DNA of 64,000 nucleotides from Limisphaerales bacterium (GTDB taxonomy: Bacteria; Verrucomicrobiota; Verrucomicrobiia; Limisphaerales; UBA1100), in contig JACNJL010000041.1 in NCBI GenBank assembly GCA_014382585.1, forward strand, positions 1 to 64,000, read 5' to 3'. Each line of letters opens with the position of its first letter. Positions within the stretch are counted from its first letter, which is position 1. Both the position numbers and the translations under genes were made by a program. The notes under the pieces are model-generated. The model saw nothing but the letters and a program-made list of their open reading frames with translations. It did no database searches and was not told the origin of the DNA. This document shows positions 57,268 through 64,000 of this stretch, in pieces.

Positions 57268-57657
57268 ATGTCAGACGACCATTCACCCGAGTATTATAAA
57301 AAGAAATTCATCCCACTCATTTACTTGGTGGGCGGCATCCTCATTGCCGGTACGATCGTCACCTTTGCCGCAGATTTGATGGGAGTGTTCAAGAATTTCA
57401 CTCACGCCATGATTTTTGCCCTCACCGTGGCCATTGTGAAAGCCAGCGCGGTCATTTATATTTTCATGCATCTGAAATGGGACATCAACCTGAAAACCAT
57501 CTCACTAACACTAGCTTGCACGATGATATTCCTCATCGGCATGATGGTCCTTACCGTGGGCAGTGAGATTGACGCAAACAAACCCGGCCATGCTGAAAAC
57601 ACGTGGAATCACGTCAACACACCAGAACCGACGGCGATACCCAAAGATACCCAATAA
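57268..57657 (+). CDS. ctaF: Cytochrome c oxidase subunit IV (prokaryotic CoxD/CtaF type)
   Basis: The 129-residue product starts at ATG 57268 (MSDDHSPEYYKKKF). It has three membrane helices: PLIYLVGGILIAGTIVTFAADL, MIFALTVAIVKASAVIYIFMHLKW and LACTMIFLIGMMVL. The KASAVIYIFMHLKW helix is the hallmark of the COX4_pro family. It lies between subunit III and a small CAAC-motif membrane protein. Confidence 0.87.
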   Translation: MSDDHSPEYYKKKFIPLIYLVGGILIAGTIVTFAADLMGVFKNFTHAMIFALTVAIVKASAVIYIFMHLKWDINLKTISLTLACTMIFLIGMMVLTVGSEIDANKPGHAENTWNHVNTPEPTAIPKDTQ

Positions 57658-57663
57658 TCAATA

Positions 57664-58092
57664 ATGTCACTTAAAGCATTCCATTTAATTTTTGTAATCG
57701 CATCTATCTTTCTCGGTCTGGGTGTAGGTGGTTGGGGAGTACACGAATACCAGTCTTCCGGAGAAATGGCACCATTGGTTATCGGTCTCGCTTTTTTTGC
57801 CATGGGAATCGGGTTATTCTTTTATGGTCGGCAAATGCTTAAAAAAACCAAGGACATTGGGTATTTGACGTTGGCAGGAATATTCTTTCTCGAACAAAAC
57901 GCTAATGCCTGTGCTGCATGTTTTGGCGAATCAGATGCCCCGATGGCTGAAGGCATGAATGCCGGCATTTTCACCCTTCTGATTGTGGTGGGTGGTACGC
58001 TGACTGGCATCGCCGGTTTTTTTATTTTCATCATTCGCCGCAGCATGCAGTTAGCCAATTCAAATCTCGAAGAAGATTCCTCAACCATTTAA
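57664..58092 (+). CDS. Membrane protein with a CAAC motif inside the oxidase cluster, function unknown
   Basis: The 142-residue product has membrane helices at about 6-26, 36-55 and 101-124. Between the second and third lies a conserved-looking ACAACFGESDAPMAEGMNAG with Cys83 and Cys86 (CxxC), preceded by a short hydrophobic stretch (YLTLAGIFFLEQ). It is placed between subunits IV and II, 6 bases after one and 6 before the other, so it is surely cotranscribed. I recognise no family. A role in copper or heme handling for the oxidase is an inference from the CxxC and the position. Confidence 0.8.
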   Translation: MSLKAFHLIFVIASIFLGLGVGGWGVHEYQSSGEMAPLVIGLAFFAMGIGLFFYGRQMLKKTKDIGYLTLAGIFFLEQNANACAACFGESDAPMAEGMNAGIFTLLIVVGGTLTGIAGFFIFIIRRSMQLANSNLEEDSSTI

Positions 58093-58098
58093 TTTTTC

Positions 58099-59085
58099 AT
58101 GAATAAAAAGTATATTGGACTGATTGGCGGCGCCGTTGCGGGTGTGGTCTTGGCTGTGCTGTTGGTCAACTCCGCAAAAACTGAAGGCACCAACTCCTTT
58201 ACGAAACTTGATGACACGGTGGCCTACACCATGACGGAATTGTTCAAGTCACCACCGCCCATCACCGAGCACGGATGGAATGTCGACCGAATGATCGTGT
58301 TTGTGCATATTCTGATGGGGGTTCTCTTTGTGGGCTGGACAATTTATTTTCTCGTTTGCCTGTTTAAATTTCGCGAATCCAATCATCCAAAGGCAGATTA
58401 TCACGGAGCAAAGTCCAAACTTTGGACTACATTAGCCGAATATGGCGTGATTGCTGCCGAGGTGGTGTTAATCTTTTGTTTCGCCATACCTCTTTGGGGA
58501 GAAGTGATGAATGACGCCAAACTGGCCGAGATTAAAGCGGACGCCAAGGATGGCACCGGTCTTGAAATTCATATTTTGGCAAAACAATTCGACTGGAGCG
58601 CCCGCTATGCAGGAAAAGATAAAATTTTTGCCCAGCAGGACATTCGCTTTGCTGACAAATCCAACAATCCGTTTGGCTTAGACCCCAACGACACATCCAT
58701 TGATGACGTCCTGGTACTGGCAGCCAAAGATCGTAAAGGGGCCATTGTTGTCCCAGCGGACACTGCAGTGGCGCTGAAGATCACATCGATGGACGTGATC
58801 CATTCATTTAAGGTGCTGCCGTTACGCGTCTGCAAAGACGCCATTCCCGGCCTTCAATTGCCGATTCATTTCGAAGCCAAAACAGATTATCTAGACTCAA
58901 AACAAACTAACAAAGACGGCGAGCACATCTTCCTAATCACCTGTGCCCAACTCTGCGGCGACGGTCACGGATCTATGAATGGTTACCTCAAAATTGTAAG
59001 TAAAAAAGATTTCAAAACGTGGCTCGAGGCAAAGAGTACGGACGCTAAAAATTCCCGCAAGAAGAACCTTGCGGCGGCGAAATAA
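58099..59085 (+). CDS. ctaC: Cytochrome c oxidase subunit II
   Basis: Carries the CuA centre that accepts electrons from cytochrome c. The 328-residue product has a signal-like first helix (IGLIGGAVAGVVLAVLLV), two membrane helices (about 68-90 and 112-138), then the cupredoxin domain. The CuA ligands are His in MDVIHSFKV and the loop CAQLCGDGHGSM, matching C-x3-C-x3-H-x2-M. No cytochrome c domain is fused. The C-terminus is Lys-rich. Confidence 0.94.
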   Translation: MNKKYIGLIGGAVAGVVLAVLLVNSAKTEGTNSFTKLDDTVAYTMTELFKSPPPITEHGWNVDRMIVFVHILMGVLFVGWTIYFLVCLFKFRESNHPKADYHGAKSKLWTTLAEYGVIAAEVVLIFCFAIPLWGEVMNDAKLAEIKADAKDGTGLEIHILAKQFDWSARYAGKDKIFAQQDIRFADKSNNPFGLDPNDTSIDDVLVLAAKDRKGAIVVPADTAVALKITSMDVIHSFKVLPLRVCKDAIPGLQLPIHFEAKTDYLDSKQTNKDGEHIFLITCAQLCGDGHGSMNGYLKIVSKKDFKTWLEAKSTDAKNSRKKNLAAAK

Positions 59086-59105
59086 CCCGCTACGACAGGT
59101 CAGCA

Positions 59106-59756
59106 ATGACCAATCGCGAAACCAGACAAATTATCAAGTGGAGCCTGTTTGGTTTTCTCGCTGCGGTGATGGCAGCTACGCTGATCATTGGAAAGCGTAA
59201 CCGACAGGAACACCCCAGCCCATCGGAACAACCCGTGCTGCCAGAAATCAGCACAATCCAACCCTTCACACTTACCAACCAATTCGGGGCAGAAATTATT
59301 CTCGATGATTTAAAAGGCCAACCGTGGCTGGCGGATATTATATTCACCCGTTGCCCAACCGTATGTCCTCGCATGACCCGAACACTTGCCGAGCTCCAAA
59401 AACAACTGCCGGAAAAAATTCGATACGTTTCCCTAACCACCGACCCTGAACATGACACACCCAAGGTATTAAATGCTTTCGCTGAAGTTCACGGCAGTAA
59501 TGATGGCAAATGGCATTTTCTAACCGGCCGGAAAGCTGACCTCATGCGGCTTGCTGTGGATGATCTCAAACTCATTTCCGTGCCCAAAGAGGCCAGTAAG
59601 CGTGACAATCCAAACGATTTATTTGTGCACAGCAGCCTCTATATTCTGGTGGACGCGAATGGGCGTGTTCGGAAATCATTTGAGCACAACTCCACTAATT
59701 TACTGCAACAAATTCAAACAGCACTCAAACAATTGGAAAACAAAAATGACCGTTGA
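59106..59756 (+). CDS. Sco1/SenC copper chaperone
   Basis: Membrane-anchored thioredoxin-fold protein that loads copper into the CuA site. The 216-residue product has an N-terminal anchor (WSLFGFLAAVMAATLIIG), the copper-binding CPTVC (Cys83, Cys87), and the third ligand His in DLFVHSSLYILVD. A TxDPEHDT segment is also present. It follows subunit II by 20 bases and overlaps the DUF420 gene by 11 bases. Confidence 0.93.
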   Translation: MTNRETRQIIKWSLFGFLAAVMAATLIIGKRNRQEHPSPSEQPVLPEISTIQPFTLTNQFGAEIILDDLKGQPWLADIIFTRCPTVCPRMTRTLAELQKQLPEKIRYVSLTTDPEHDTPKVLNAFAEVHGSNDGKWHFLTGRKADLMRLAVDDLKLISVPKEASKRDNPNDLFVHSSLYILVDANGRVRKSFEHNSTNLLQQIQTALKQLENKNDR

Positions 59757-60243
59757 TCAAATGCCCCTAATCAACGCCTCCCTTAACAGCTTGGCTTCTC
59801 TGTTTCTATTGATGGGGTTCATTTTTATCAAAAAAGGAAACCGTGCTGCTCACAAACGTTGCATGATCGCGGCTTTTACCACCTCGGCGGTTTTTCTTGC
59901 GTGCTATCTTTGGTACCACTACGCCTCGCACGCGCACACCGTATTGAAGCACCCATCTGACTGGGTTAATTATCTGTATTATTTTATCCTGATTACACAC
60001 ATCATTCTTGCCGTGGTAATCTTGCCGCTGGTATTCATCACCATTAACCATGCCCTGCGCGATCGCTTTGATAAGCATCGCCACATTGCGCGTTGGACGT
60101 GGCCGATTTGGATGTATGTTTCGCTTACAGGCGTGGTGGTGTATTTGTTTCTTTATGTTTTTTTTGCTGAACACACGGAAAAGAAATTGAAAATTGGAGG
60201 CACCGTAAAGCCGCCCGTGGAAGAACCCCAAAAAGGCCAATGA
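59746..60243 (+). CDS. DUF420 membrane protein
   Basis: The 165-residue product has four membrane helices and the DUF420 layout: NASLNSLASLFLLMGFIFIKKGNRAAHKRCMIAAFTTSAVFLACYLWYH, then ILITHIILAVVILPLVFITI and HIARWTWPIWMYVSLTGVVVYLFLY. DUF420 genes are often near cytochrome oxidase genes in many phyla. ATG 59746 overlaps the Sco stop, and the next gene overlaps its stop by four bases. It probably acts in oxidase assembly; the exact task is unknown. Confidence 0.9.
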   Translation: MTVDQMPLINASLNSLASLFLLMGFIFIKKGNRAAHKRCMIAAFTTSAVFLACYLWYHYASHAHTVLKHPSDWVNYLYYFILITHIILAVVILPLVFITINHALRDRFDKHRHIARWTWPIWMYVSLTGVVVYLFLYVFFAEHTEKKLKIGGTVKPPVEEPQKGQ

Positions 60244-61142
60244 AGGCCATCATCCACCCAAGCCAATCGTCCGCGCAAGTAGACAGCCAGCGCGCAGAAT
60301 GCTTGCGGCAACGCATCGTCGCCGCAAAATTTCTTTACGAAACACCACGCCAAGCCGATCTGTGGTTAAAATTGCATGCGCAATGTGCGCCTTCCAGCGA
60401 TATTGCGGCCCCTTACCAAGCCGTGGCGGTGGCGCTGGCGGAACAGTGGGCGCATGTAAGCGGCACTCTTATTGCGCTCGGCTGTGGTGGTGGCGAAAAG
60501 GATCGAATCATTTTGAATGCGCTCCCGTCCGGCACGCATTTTGTGCCCACGGATGTAAGCGAGCCGTTGGCGCTCAAAGCCGCAGAGGCAGTTCCCGATT
60601 CCAAGCCGTTAATATTTGACCTCGCCGCCGCAGAAAACTTATCAGGTTTTATTGATCAACACGCTGGCCCTAATCGCATTTTCACTTTTTTCGGCATCAT
60701 TCCGAATTTTCCACCAAGTGAAATTTTGCCGCAATTGCGAGCAATTTTAAAATCCGAAGACCGGCTTTTACTTAGCGCCAATCTCGCCCCTAATGGCATG
60801 GCAGCCATTCTGTCGCAATACGACAACGCACCCACGCGCGATTGGCTTGCCGAATTTCCCCGCACGCATGGAGCGGGTGAGGGTACGGTGATAATTAACA
60901 TTGAACAGGACGGCTCGCTCGAGCATATCGCAGCTCGTTTTACTTTCGAGGAGGCTTGCTTGATGAAAACGAATGGCGAGCAGTTTAGTTTTCAGCCAGG
61001 CGATGATCTGCGACTGTTTGTTTCGTACCGCTACACGCAACAGTCATTGAGCAAAATCTTGTCTCTATACGGCATCATCATTGAGCGCTCTTTTTTGTCC
61101 GCCAATCGGGAAGAGGGCGTTTTCCTGTGCGCGCTTCAATAA
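60240..61142 (+). CDS. EgtD-like SAM-dependent methyltransferase
   Basis: The 300-residue product fits the histidine-specific methyltransferase fold (Methyltransf_33): KFLYETPRQADLWLKLH near residue 30, the SAM loop LIALGCGGGEKDRIIL, FVPTDVSEPLAL, FTFFGIIPNF and the C-terminal GDDLRLFVSYRYT. In ergothioneine EgtD the last segment has Glu and Ser that hold the histidine amino group (TExS); here the Glu position is Phe. So the substrate may not be histidine. No egtB is adjacent. It overlaps the DUF420 stop (ATGA) and converges with the DHPS-like gene by seven bases. Confidence 0.8.
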   Translation: MKAIIHPSQSSAQVDSQRAECLRQRIVAAKFLYETPRQADLWLKLHAQCAPSSDIAAPYQAVAVALAEQWAHVSGTLIALGCGGGEKDRIILNALPSGTHFVPTDVSEPLALKAAEAVPDSKPLIFDLAAAENLSGFIDQHAGPNRIFTFFGIIPNFPPSEILPQLRAILKSEDRLLLSANLAPNGMAAILSQYDNAPTRDWLAEFPRTHGAGEGTVIINIEQDGSLEHIAARFTFEEACLMKTNGEQFSFQPGDDLRLFVSYRYTQQSLSKILSLYGIIIERSFLSANREEGVFLCALQ

Positions 61143-62023
61143 ATATTGAGCGTCTCAAGCACTGCACGCGTTCGTGGCACCTCGTGCGTGCGAAACAATG
61201 ACGTTTTTCCAAGCGCAGCCAACAGCGCGAAGAACGGCTCAGCACAGCGCACTTCATCTTTGAAAATCTCCGCTGCGTGGGGCAGGGCGTGGCACACTGG
61301 CCAGCCGAGTTGACGCATTCGAAAGGTATTTAAAAACACCTCCATTTGGCGGCGCACGCGCACTGTACTGTCATCGAGGTTTTGATAATAAAACCCAAGA
61401 CCGGGATCAATGATGATTTTTCGGACCCCCGCTAATTGTGCTCGATCAATTTCACCCGCAAAAAATTCAACCATTCGAGGGATCGCATCTACTTCCAAAT
61501 CCACATCATTCACCTCGCGAACATTCTGACCCTGCACGAAACAGATGATCACGGCCGCCTCGTGCTTCGCACACAGTTGGTAGATTTCATTTGCCTCACC
61601 CGGGCCGGTAAGATTAACCACTCCCGCCCCTGCTTTGAGGCAAGCCTCAGCGACGGGGGGCTCGTATGTTTCCGCACTCACCAAAACGCCTGACTGGACC
61701 AGCCCGCTGATAACGGGAACCAAACGGGCTATTTGTTCGCTTGCGGGCACGCGCTCGGCATTCAGCACAGAAGATTCCCCACCCACATCGACCATCGCAG
61801 CGCCTTGGGCCGTCAATTGTTCGCCGCGTTTGACGGCGTCATTCGTGGAAAGACAAACGCTTTCCTGGTACCAGGAATCGGGCGAAAGGTTGACCACGCC
61901 CATCAAATACGGCGTGGTGTTAAAATTAAACGGCTTGCCTCCAATCGAGAACTCCCGCACTTCAGTTTTTAAATCTGCATGGTGCGTGCGCGTCAATTCA
62001 GCCAAGTATTCAAGAGAAAGCAC
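61136..62023 (-). CDS. Divergent dihydropteroate-synthase-like TIM-barrel protein
   Basis: The 295-residue product has the order of DHPS motifs but with changes: MGVVNLSPDSWYQES for MGILNVTPDSFSDGG, VDVGGESSVLNAERVP for DIGGESTRPG, IIIDPGLGFYYQN for DPGIGFGK, and LFRTHEVPRTR for the RxHDV end. The arginine and lysine that bind pterin and pABA in real DHPS (GGESTRPG, SRK) are missing. So it may be a paralogue with another substrate. It starts at GTG (62021-62023), 42 bases after the tRNA-Arg gene on the same strand. Confidence 0.75.
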   Translation of the reverse strand: MLSLEYLAELTRTHHADLKTEVREFSIGGKPFNFNTTPYLMGVVNLSPDSWYQESVCLSTNDAVKRGEQLTAQGAAMVDVGGESSVLNAERVPASEQIARLVPVISGLVQSGVLVSAETYEPPVAEACLKAGAGVVNLTGPGEANEIYQLCAKHEAAVIICFVQGQNVREVNDVDLEVDAIPRMVEFFAGEIDRAQLAGVRKIIIDPGLGFYYQNLDDSTVRVRRQMEVFLNTFRMRQLGWPVCHALPHAAEIFKDEVRCAEPFFALLAALGKTSLFRTHEVPRTRAVLETLNIY

Positions 62024-62064
62024 ACGCGCAAAACAACATGCCCGGCGTTTGTTGGCAATGAAAA

Positions 62065-62141
62065 TGGCACTCCCGGCTGGACTCGAACCAGCGACCAGCG
62101 GTTTAGAAAACCGCTGCTCTATCCAACTGAGCTACGGGAGC
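62065..62141 (-). tRNA. tRNA-Arg (anticodon TCT)
   Basis: The minus strand reads a full cloverleaf: acceptor GCTCCCG / CGGGAGT, D-arm GCTC-AGTTGGATA-GAGC, anticodon stem GCGGT / ACCGC with loop TTTCTAA (anticodon TCT, reading AGA/AGG), T-arm GCTGG-TTCGAGT-CCAGC, discriminator G and an encoded CCA. Length is 77 bases. Confidence 0.97.
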
Positions 62142-62206
62142 CCGCTCCAATTTATGGTTCAATTCGTAATGCGGCAAGCCAATCCGGTTGCCCTCAATGA
62201 CATCGT

Positions 62207-63274
62207 GTGATACCAACGCGTGTGGATTGGTTGCGCTTAATGCTGATGATCGGGCTTCCGTTTCTGACGGGGTGCAGCACTATTTCGTATTACGTCCAAG
62301 CTGTGCGCGGGCAGGGAGAAATGGTTTTCAAACGCCAACGCATTGAGGCGGTGATAGCGGATCCTGACCAATCGGAGTCCCTTAAATCCCGCTTGCGGCT
62401 GGTGACTGCTCTACGCCAGTTCGCTGATGAAGAATTAAATTTATCGGCGGGCAGCAGTTACACGCACTACGTTGCGCTCGACCGCTCAATGGCGTTGTGG
62501 GTGGTGAATGCCGCACCGGAATTTTCTCTGGAACTCAAATCGTGGTGGTATCCATTTGTGGGGCGATTCGAAGGAAGAGGGTTTTTTAACAAACAGCAAG
62601 CAGAGGGCTTGGCAGGCAAATTGCGGAAGCAAGGCTATGATGTCGCAGTGTCCGGCGCGCCCGCGTATTCTACTTTGGGCTGGTTTGCGGATCCCGTGCT
62701 AAGCACGTTTGTGAATTTTAATGATGCGGATTTGGCGGAACTCATTTTCCACGAACTCACTCACCAACGACTTTACATTTCCGGTGACACCACATTCAAC
62801 GAAAGCTTCGCCACCGCCACAGCTCAAGCGGCAACCCTGAAATGGTTAGCCGCTCGCGGAAATGAAGAGGCGGTCAATTTATATACTGCTTCGATCAGGC
62901 GCCTGGATCGCACCACTCATAAACTACGCAACACACGCAGCGAATTAGACGTCCTGTTTTCGAAACCGAACAGAAATATTGCCACCCGGCGGAAGTTCAA
63001 GGCGGAGATTTATCAGTCCCTGCGGGCCGAACTACAACTTTTAAAGAGTGAGATCGACTTTTCCGGCGTCAAAACCCGCCGAACGGCTCCGATGAATAAC
63101 GCCACATTGGGCTCAATCGCGGTATACCACAAATTTGTGCCCGCATTCCGTCAATTATTCCAAAACTGCGACCAAAAATTCCCTGACTATTTCGAAGCCG
63201 TGGAGCGGTTAGGGAAACTCCCGCGCGTTGAGCGCCAGCGTGCGCTTGATGCTCTGTGCATTCCCACTCCTTGA
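62207..63274 (+). CDS. Putative zinc aminopeptidase lipoprotein (COG4324 type)
   Basis: The 355-residue product has a lipoprotein signal (LMLMIGLPFLTGC, Cys23), followed by STISYYVQAVRGQ, typical for COG4324 proteins. The metal site is HELTH (182-186), with a third ligand Glu199 in FNESFAT. The family is a predicted aminopeptidase acting in the envelope. It starts at GTG 62207; in-frame alternatives at 62222 (GTG) and 62240 (ATG) also leave a signal peptide. It diverges from tRNA-Arg. Confidence 0.85.
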   Translation: MIPTRVDWLRLMLMIGLPFLTGCSTISYYVQAVRGQGEMVFKRQRIEAVIADPDQSESLKSRLRLVTALRQFADEELNLSAGSSYTHYVALDRSMALWVVNAAPEFSLELKSWWYPFVGRFEGRGFFNKQQAEGLAGKLRKQGYDVAVSGAPAYSTLGWFADPVLSTFVNFNDADLAELIFHELTHQRLYISGDTTFNESFATATAQAATLKWLAARGNEEAVNLYTASIRRLDRTTHKLRNTRSELDVLFSKPNRNIATRRKFKAEIYQSLRAELQLLKSEIDFSGVKTRRTAPMNNATLGSIAVYHKFVPAFRQLFQNCDQKFPDYFEAVERLGKLPRVERQRALDALCIPTP

Positions 63275-63305
63275 GTTTGCGATTAGCGGACGGTACACTT
63301 TACGC

Positions 63306-64000
63306 ATGCAACGATTTCTTGCCTTACTGCTCGGGATCCCTTTGGGGGCTCTTGCCGCCAGTGCGCCGCCGGCGGGTGTTCCTATTTCCCAAAAAGACCG
63401 AGCTGAACTCAGCGCCGCCGCCAATGCGCTTAAATCGGGCATTGACGATTATAAGGGCGGGCAACACCAACTGCTGCCGGATGTCATCATTTTCTATAAT
63501 GCCGTCCGATATGCATTGGATGACCAGATGTTTTATCAGACAAAGGATGTGGATTCAGCGCGCAAATTACTCGCTCTCGGCAATGAACGCCTTGCGCAGT
63601 TGAAATTAGGCAAGCATCCTTGGACCACTACCATAGGGCTCGTGCCGCGCGGATATCGCTCGCGATTGGATGATTCGGTGATTCCGTACGGCTTGGAAGT
63701 GCCCGCCAATTATCATCCGAAAGCACACCAAAAATGGCGTTTAGATATTTGGCTTCATGGCCGCAATAATACGCTGAGTGAAGTGCGTTTTCTCACGGAC
63801 CGGCTTTACCGCAAAAGTACGTTTGCGCCGAAAGACACGATTGTGCTGCATCCGTACGGTCGATTTTGCAATGCCTATAAATTTGCCGGGGAAGTGGATG
63901 TGATGGAGGCGTTGCGGCATGTGCAACTTCACTATGGGATCGACCGTCAACGCATTAGCGTGCGCGGTTTTTCAATGGGCGGCGCCGGCGCGTGGCACAT
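63306..64000 (+). CDS. Exported alpha/beta-hydrolase esterase, N-terminal part (runs off the window end)
   Basis: The frame opens at ATG 63306 and has no stop through 64000, giving 231 residues. A signal peptide (MQRFLALLLGIPLGALAAS) is followed by a helical region. A hydrolase core then has LDIWLHGRNNT (the oxyanion strand), TIVLHPYGRFCNAYKFAGEVDVMEAL, and the nucleophile elbow GFSMGG (Ser223). It resembles prolyl-oligopeptidase-like or polyhydroxybutyrate-depolymerase-like esterases of PVC bacteria. The catalytic Asp and His lie outside the window. Confidence 0.82.
   Translation, partial: MQRFLALLLGIPLGALAASAPPAGVPISQKDRAELSAAANALKSGIDDYKGGQHQLLPDVIIFYNAVRYALDDQMFYQTKDVDSARKLLALGNERLAQLKLGKHPWTTTIGLVPRGYRSRLDDSVIPYGLEVPANYHPKAHQKWRLDIWLHGRNNTLSEVRFLTDRLYRKSTFAPKDTIVLHPYGRFCNAYKFAGEVDVMEALRHVQLHYGIDRQRISVRGFSMGGAGAWH

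Overview
The window reads as a stretch of chromosome from a free-living, aerobic bacterium of the PVC superphylum, most probably Verrucomicrobiota. This is an inference from gene content: a DUF6797 protein, a sulfatase, tandem amidohydrolases, a prenyltransferase-fold lipoprotein-like exported protein, the gyrase type, small basic proteins and a GldA/GldFG/DUF4340 operon. No rRNA gene is present to fix the lineage. Almost all of the sequence is coding. Only one gap exceeds 300 bases (325-1763), and it is filled mostly by what looks like a very large structured RNA.

Layout. 1-1763: a truncated lipoprotein gene on the minus strand, a 29-residue basic protein with its own terminator, then an approximately 1.1 kb RNA-like region packed with nested hairpins that ends in a 13-bp terminator. 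1764-11963: housekeeping genes cysK, rho, a WYL regulator, smc, trxB, hisB, and an ECF sigma factor with its likely anti-sigma partner. 12138-17316: gyrB-gyrA. 17338-19459: two exported proteins on the minus strand. 19569-24079: glgP, rlmN, hisH, sodA. 24122-29270: a minus-strand group with an acetamidase/formamidase and two amidohydrolase genes. 29425-31228: purN, a 49-residue protein, hisG and a bS22/mS38-like mini-protein. 31303-40067: a TPR lipoprotein, a frameshifted DUF2203 gene, and a transport/gliding-like operon (ABC ATPase, fused GldF-GldG, DUF4340), followed by two coiled-coil membrane proteins and a small lipoprotein. 40064-51986: ygfA, rarA, sulfatase, metG, DUF6797 protein, alaS, ribBA, ribH.

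52158-60243 is a complete aa3-type cytochrome c oxidase cluster: heme A synthesis (ctaA, ctaB), subunits I, III, IV and II, a small membrane protein with a CAAC motif, the copper chaperone Sco and a DUF420 protein. A perfect TGTGA-N6-TCACA palindrome lies upstream. The remainder holds an EgtD-like methyltransferase, a divergent dihydropteroate-synthase-like gene, tRNA-Arg(TCT), a COG4324-type metallopeptidase and the beginning of an esterase that runs off the window.

The strongest candidate for something undescribed is the large RNA at about 500-1589. Other points worth attention are the very large hydrophilic insert in cytochrome oxidase subunit III, the CAAC membrane protein in the same cluster, the DUF2203 frameshift, and several enzymes that have lost canonical active-site residues: the sulfatase, two amidohydrolase domains, the DHPS-like protein and the EgtD-like protein. 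All functions are read from motifs by eye; no database search was run.
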